Source: JBDROU01 sp043809745 [NCBI: bacterium]
GTDB lineage: Bacteria; Elusimicrobiota; JBDRMW01
Length of the DNA stretch: 64,000 nt
Reading direction: 5' to 3'
NCBI GenBank assembly: GCA_043809745.1
Contig: JBDROU010000073.1
Span: 62,001-126,000 of the forward strand
This document shows positions 61,561-64,000 of this stretch, piece after piece. The translations under genes were made by a program, and so were the position numbers. Below the pieces are notes generated by a model that was given only the letters and a program-made list of their open reading frames with translations, searched no databases and had not been told where the DNA came from. Every line of letters starts with the position of its first letter. The first letter of the stretch is position 1.

Positions 61561-61782
61561 ATGACTAAAAGCAAAGAGGAGCAGGAGAAATCGTCGTTGG
61601 AAAAATTGGTTTTTGATGATCAAAGGAATAAATACCAGATGATCGCATATACCATAAGATGGTGCAGACACCTTTCAAAGAATAATGAGGAGCATAAAAC
61701 TACGCAAGAGCTTCTTTATAAGGCTATTGAAGATGTCTATTCCGGGAATGTAAGTTTTAAGGAAATTGAGAAAAAAAATTAA
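61561..61782 (+). CDS. rpoZ: RNA polymerase omega subunit
   Basis: The 73-residue protein has the omega core DQRNKYQMIAYTIRWCRHLS near 22-41, corresponding to the NRF..V..AA.RARQL helix of omega, and the TTQELLYKAIEDVYSGNVSF end. Its place between gmk and coaC is the conserved one. It is more diverged than usual, so family identity rests partly on position. Omega assists RNA polymerase assembly. Confidence 0.75.
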   Translation: MTKSKEEQEKSSLEKLVFDDQRNKYQMIAYTIRWCRHLSKNNEEHKTTQELLYKAIEDVYSGNVSFKEIEKKN

Positions 61783-61830
61783 TAATTAGCTGGTATTATT
61801 TCTAGAAAATGATATCAGGCCGGTAATTTT

Positions 61831-62397
61831 ATGAAAAGAAAAATTGATAGGAATTTCTATAAAAAAGAGATAATAGTCGGTATAACCGGGAGCATAGCTG
61901 CATATAAGGCGTGCGACCTGGTGCATGCTTTGAAAAAGTGCGGCGCAAATGTAAATGTCATTATTACTGAAAATGGCAAGCGTTTCATTACTCCACTAAG
62001 TCTGCAATATTTAAGCGGCGGCAGAGTTTATGATGATTTTTTCGAAATTGGCACATGGTCTGATAAACATATAGGCTTGGCCGAGCGGGCAGATATAATT
62101 GTAGTTGCGCCTGCTAGTGCAGATTTTATTGCCAGGGTTGCTTTAGGGCGGGCAAGCGATCTGTTAAGCGCCACACTTCTTACAACGAGATCCCGAGTAA
62201 TTATTGTTCCTGCGATGAATTCTAATATGTTTACACATCAATTAACTCAAGCTAATTTGGAGAGATTAAGATCAACAGGTTATAAGATCCTTGGCCCCCA
62301 AAAAGGTGATCTGGCATGCGGAGAGGAAGGGATTGGACGTATGTTTGATGTCACTGGGATAGTTGATTATTTGAGAAAGTGCTTGAGCGCTAAATAA
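61831..62397 (+). CDS. coaC: Phosphopantothenoylcysteine decarboxylase (CoaC, stand-alone)
   Basis: The 188-residue flavoprotein has IIVGITGSIAAYKACDLVHAL near 14-34, TPLSLQYLSGGRVYDDFF near 55, HIGLAERADIIVVAPASADFIA near 80-101 (active-site His and FMN), and the VPAMNSNMF substrate clamp near 130 with GDLACGEEGIGRM near 155 (catalytic Cys). It decarboxylates phosphopantothenoylcysteine in CoA synthesis. In most bacteria it is fused to CoaB; here it ends with TAA and an 88-bp gap precedes coaB. Both halves look complete, so this is a split form. Confidence 0.92.
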   Translation: MKRKIDRNFYKKEIIVGITGSIAAYKACDLVHALKKCGANVNVIITENGKRFITPLSLQYLSGGRVYDDFFEIGTWSDKHIGLAERADIIVVAPASADFIARVALGRASDLLSATLLTTRSRVIIVPAMNSNMFTHQLTQANLERLRSTGYKILGPQKGDLACGEEGIGRMFDVTGIVDYLRKCLSAK

Positions 62398-62485
62398 GAT
62401 TACTAAAACAACATAAGAGCTTCATTTTTTTCTTGAGCAAATAGAATAATCTATAGTTAGTGTTTAACCCAAGTTTGAATTAATA

Positions 62486-63133
62486 ATGATTGTTAAAAAA
62501 CCTCTTAATACTAAAACTGTTTTAATTAGCGCGGGTCCTACAAGAGAGTATCTGGATCCTGTTCGCTTTATATCCAATGAGTCATCCGGGAATATGGGCT
62601 ACGCTTTAGCAAGCGAAGCAAGAAGACTTGGTGCTAAAGTAATACTCATATCCGGTCCAACGAACTTAAAACCGCCTCAAGGTGTAAGGTTTGTGAAAGT
62701 TGTTTCAGCGGGCGATATGCTGAAGAAGGTGCATCAAAACATTGAACAGGCTGACTTTTTTTTGTCGTCTGCCGCAGTAGCAGATTTTGCCCCGAAAAAG
62801 TTCGTCAGGAATAAAATAAGAAAAAGGCAATTCGATTACTTCCTGCAGCTTAAACCCACGGCAGATATACTAAAGAAACTTTCTTCAAAAAAAGGTAAAA
62901 GAATTTTCGTAGGTTTTAATTTAAGCGATTCGATAAAAAATAATTCTGAAGCGGTAAAAAAACTTAAGGAAAAACAATTGGATTTTATCTTTTCAAATTC
63001 GCTAAAAAACTTAAATAATCCTAAAGGCAGTTATATATTACTTGATAAAAAGAACAATGTTGAGCGACTAACTTTTATGAGCAAAAGTATGCTGGCTAAG
63101 AAAATGTTTAAGTTTATATTAAAAAATATCTAA
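62486..63133 (+). CDS. coaB: Phosphopantothenate-cysteine ligase (CoaB, stand-alone)
   Basis: The 215-residue protein has VLISAGPTREYLDPVRFISN near 12-31, SSGNMGYALASEARRLGA near 33, SAAVADFAPKKFVRNKIRK near 93-111 (catalytic Lys and Asn region) and LKPTADILKKL near 118-128. It joins cysteine to phosphopantothenate. The ATG at 62486 follows an 88-bp gap from coaC with no ribosome-binding site; the two proteins together do the work of CoaBC. No frame joins them without stop codons. Confidence 0.92.
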   Translation: MIVKKPLNTKTVLISAGPTREYLDPVRFISNESSGNMGYALASEARRLGAKVILISGPTNLKPPQGVRFVKVVSAGDMLKKVHQNIEQADFFLSSAAVADFAPKKFVRNKIRKRQFDYFLQLKPTADILKKLSSKKGKRIFVGFNLSDSIKNNSEAVKKLKEKQLDFIFSNSLKNLNNPKGSYILLDKKNNVERLTFMSKSMLAKKMFKFILKNI

Positions 63134-63214
63134 TTGTTTTTACATGAGGTGTAAAAATTTTTCCTGAAGTTGATGTTTCAATGTTGGGAAGAACGCAAGA
63201 TGAGAGGGATGAAA

Positions 63215-63979
63215 ATGAAAAATAAGAAGGAGAAAGATCGGTCAGAAAACTTATTAAATAATGCGGGATATTACGAACTGTTAGATGCAGCTAAACAAAA
63301 GGTGAGGGAGATGAAAGATAGAGGTCAAAGAGATGTGCTTTTTCCCAAAAGCGTAAGTCTTGTTCAAAAAAAAAGAGATGGTTCAGAAAAAACGGAACTG
63401 CTTAAAGAAGTTGCAGGAAAAGCCGAACTTTGCAGAAAGTGTCCTTTAGGAGATACCAGGATAAAATCTGTTTTTGGTGTAGGTAATCCCGATGCGGCAG
63501 TGATTTTTATAGGAGAAGGTCCGGGGTATGATGAAGACAGACAGGGATTCCCTTTTGTAGGCAGGGCAGGGAAGCTGTTGGACAAGATGCTTGCTTCAAT
63601 AAATCTGGATCGGAATAAAGCGTATATAGCTAATGTTGTCAAGTGTCATCCAATGATTGATCCCGGTAATCCTGAAAAGAGAGGGAATGACAGGCCGCCT
63701 TCATACGAAGAGGCTTCGCAATGTATACACTTTCTAAAGGAGCAAATAAGGATTATAAAGCCTAAGATTCTGTGTATTCTTGGGGCGTCAGCTTTACGGT
63801 ATGTGATTGGTATTGAAGAAGGTATAGGGCAGGTGAGAGGGAGGTTCATAGATTATGAAGGTATCAAGACGCTAATTACTTATCATCCTGCTGCGCTTTT
63901 AAGAAATCCTTCATTGAAACTTAAATCTTGGCAAGATCTTCAAATGTTGCGTGATGCTATCCAACAAATTTCTTCATAA
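63215..63979 (+). CDS. Family 4 uracil-DNA glycosylase
   Basis: The 254-residue protein has a 4Fe-4S cluster site of type-4 UDG: Cys73 and Cys76 (CRKC), Cys144 (VKCHP) and Cys170 (SQC). Catalytic motif A is GEGPGYDEDRQGFPFVGRAG near 101-119, and motif B is TYHPAALLRNPSLK near 227. It removes uracil from DNA. ATG 63215 is chosen, with AGAGGG six bases before it; upstream in-frame starts at 63173, 63200 and 63209 lack this spacing. The first 60 residues are a poorly conserved extension seen in many homologues. Confidence 0.93.
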   Translation: MKNKKEKDRSENLLNNAGYYELLDAAKQKVREMKDRGQRDVLFPKSVSLVQKKRDGSEKTELLKEVAGKAELCRKCPLGDTRIKSVFGVGNPDAAVIFIGEGPGYDEDRQGFPFVGRAGKLLDKMLASINLDRNKAYIANVVKCHPMIDPGNPEKRGNDRPPSYEEASQCIHFLKEQIRIIKPKILCILGASALRYVIGIEEGIGQVRGRFIDYEGIKTLITYHPAALLRNPSLKLKSWQDLQMLRDAIQQISS

Positions 63980-64000
63980 TAATATAATTGCGGAAGTAGC

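Noticed and set aside
62397-62486. Frameshift joining coaC and coaB
   Set aside because: Stops occur in the spacer in the relevant frames and both halves have their own complete ends, so the genes are split and not broken.
1-64000. tRNA, rRNA, CRISPR arrays, prophage
   Set aside because: No cloverleaf with CCA-type end, no rRNA stretch, no spaced direct-repeat array and no phage structural genes were recognised on either strand.

Overview
The window is a gene-dense stretch of a low-GC genome from a diderm bacterium. The outer membrane is shown by three Omp85-type or other beta-barrel genes, a Lol-like lipoprotein-sorting cluster, a lipobox protein with lspA and lgt, and a PorV-like protein. 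The mix of Re-type citrate synthase, class I two-subunit fumarase, PorV plus FlgD-like C-terminal domain, pseudopilin operons, RAYT and AbiE modules, and many secreted lineage-specific proteins suggests an uncultured candidate phylum such as Omnitrophota. This is an inference; no rRNA or tRNA gene is present to test it.

Layout. 1-4269: end of a trehalose synthase/maltokinase gene, glgB and a lone PTS enzyme I. 4270-9467: an activator-type promoter, a secreted protein of unknown function, an exported PIG-L-like deacetylase, and a divergent lipoprotein/Omp85 pair. 9664-15649: LOG-family protein, HAD phosphatase, AsmA-like lipid-transfer protein, Na/Pi cotransporter and PhoU. 15686-21577: pseudopilin operon with a HEAT-repeat protein (minus strand), YkgJ-type cysteine cluster protein, YgiQ radical SAM protein and an orphan receiver. 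21777-21853: a GTCAT-ended MITE-like repeat. 22252-29695: a central-carbon cluster (malate dehydrogenase, HypB, HypA, isocitrate dehydrogenase, fumarase alpha and beta, FabD-like acyltransferase, Re-citrate synthase-like enzyme with a Cache-like tail). 29852-31462: a secreted TIM-barrel hydrolase-like protein between direct repeats. 31521-37911: minus-strand envelope operon (LolA-like, two FtsX permeases, ATPase, beta-barrel, glycosyltransferase). 38001-44381: GDPD, a TPR/Sm-like-repeat membrane protein, an Omp85 protein with POTRA domain and a TPR lipoprotein/periplasmic protein. 44457-47866: accessory island (RAYT transposase, AbiE type IV toxin-antitoxin, DUF5674 plus partner). 48186-52301: a large multidomain surface protein followed by a PorV-like protein. 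52466-63979: conserved housekeeping run (yggS, proC, DUF167, mtnA, ileS, lspA, lgt, rluD, coiled-coil protein, gmk, rpoZ, coaC, coaB, family 4 UDG).

How genes work together. The central-carbon cluster could make citrate from oxaloacetate and acetyl-CoA and carry carbon to 2-oxoglutarate (aconitase is not in view) and between malate and fumarate. The most unexpected signal is regulatory. Three promoters, at 4454-4505 (+), 18801-18853 (-) and 48074-48126 (+), share four TTTACA-like repeats at about 11-bp period with the last repeat exactly 14 bp before the -10 box and no -35 box. This is the geometry of a PhoB/PhoP-family activator. They drive, respectively, the secreted unknown protein (probably with the deacetylase), the pseudopilin operon and the large surface protein (probably with the PorV-like protein), so they look like one envelope/secretion regulon. 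Several other genes (ptsI, gdpD, ygiQ, DUF5674) have a -10 box only 6-7 nt before the start codon and no Shine-Dalgarno sequence, suggesting leaderless mRNAs.
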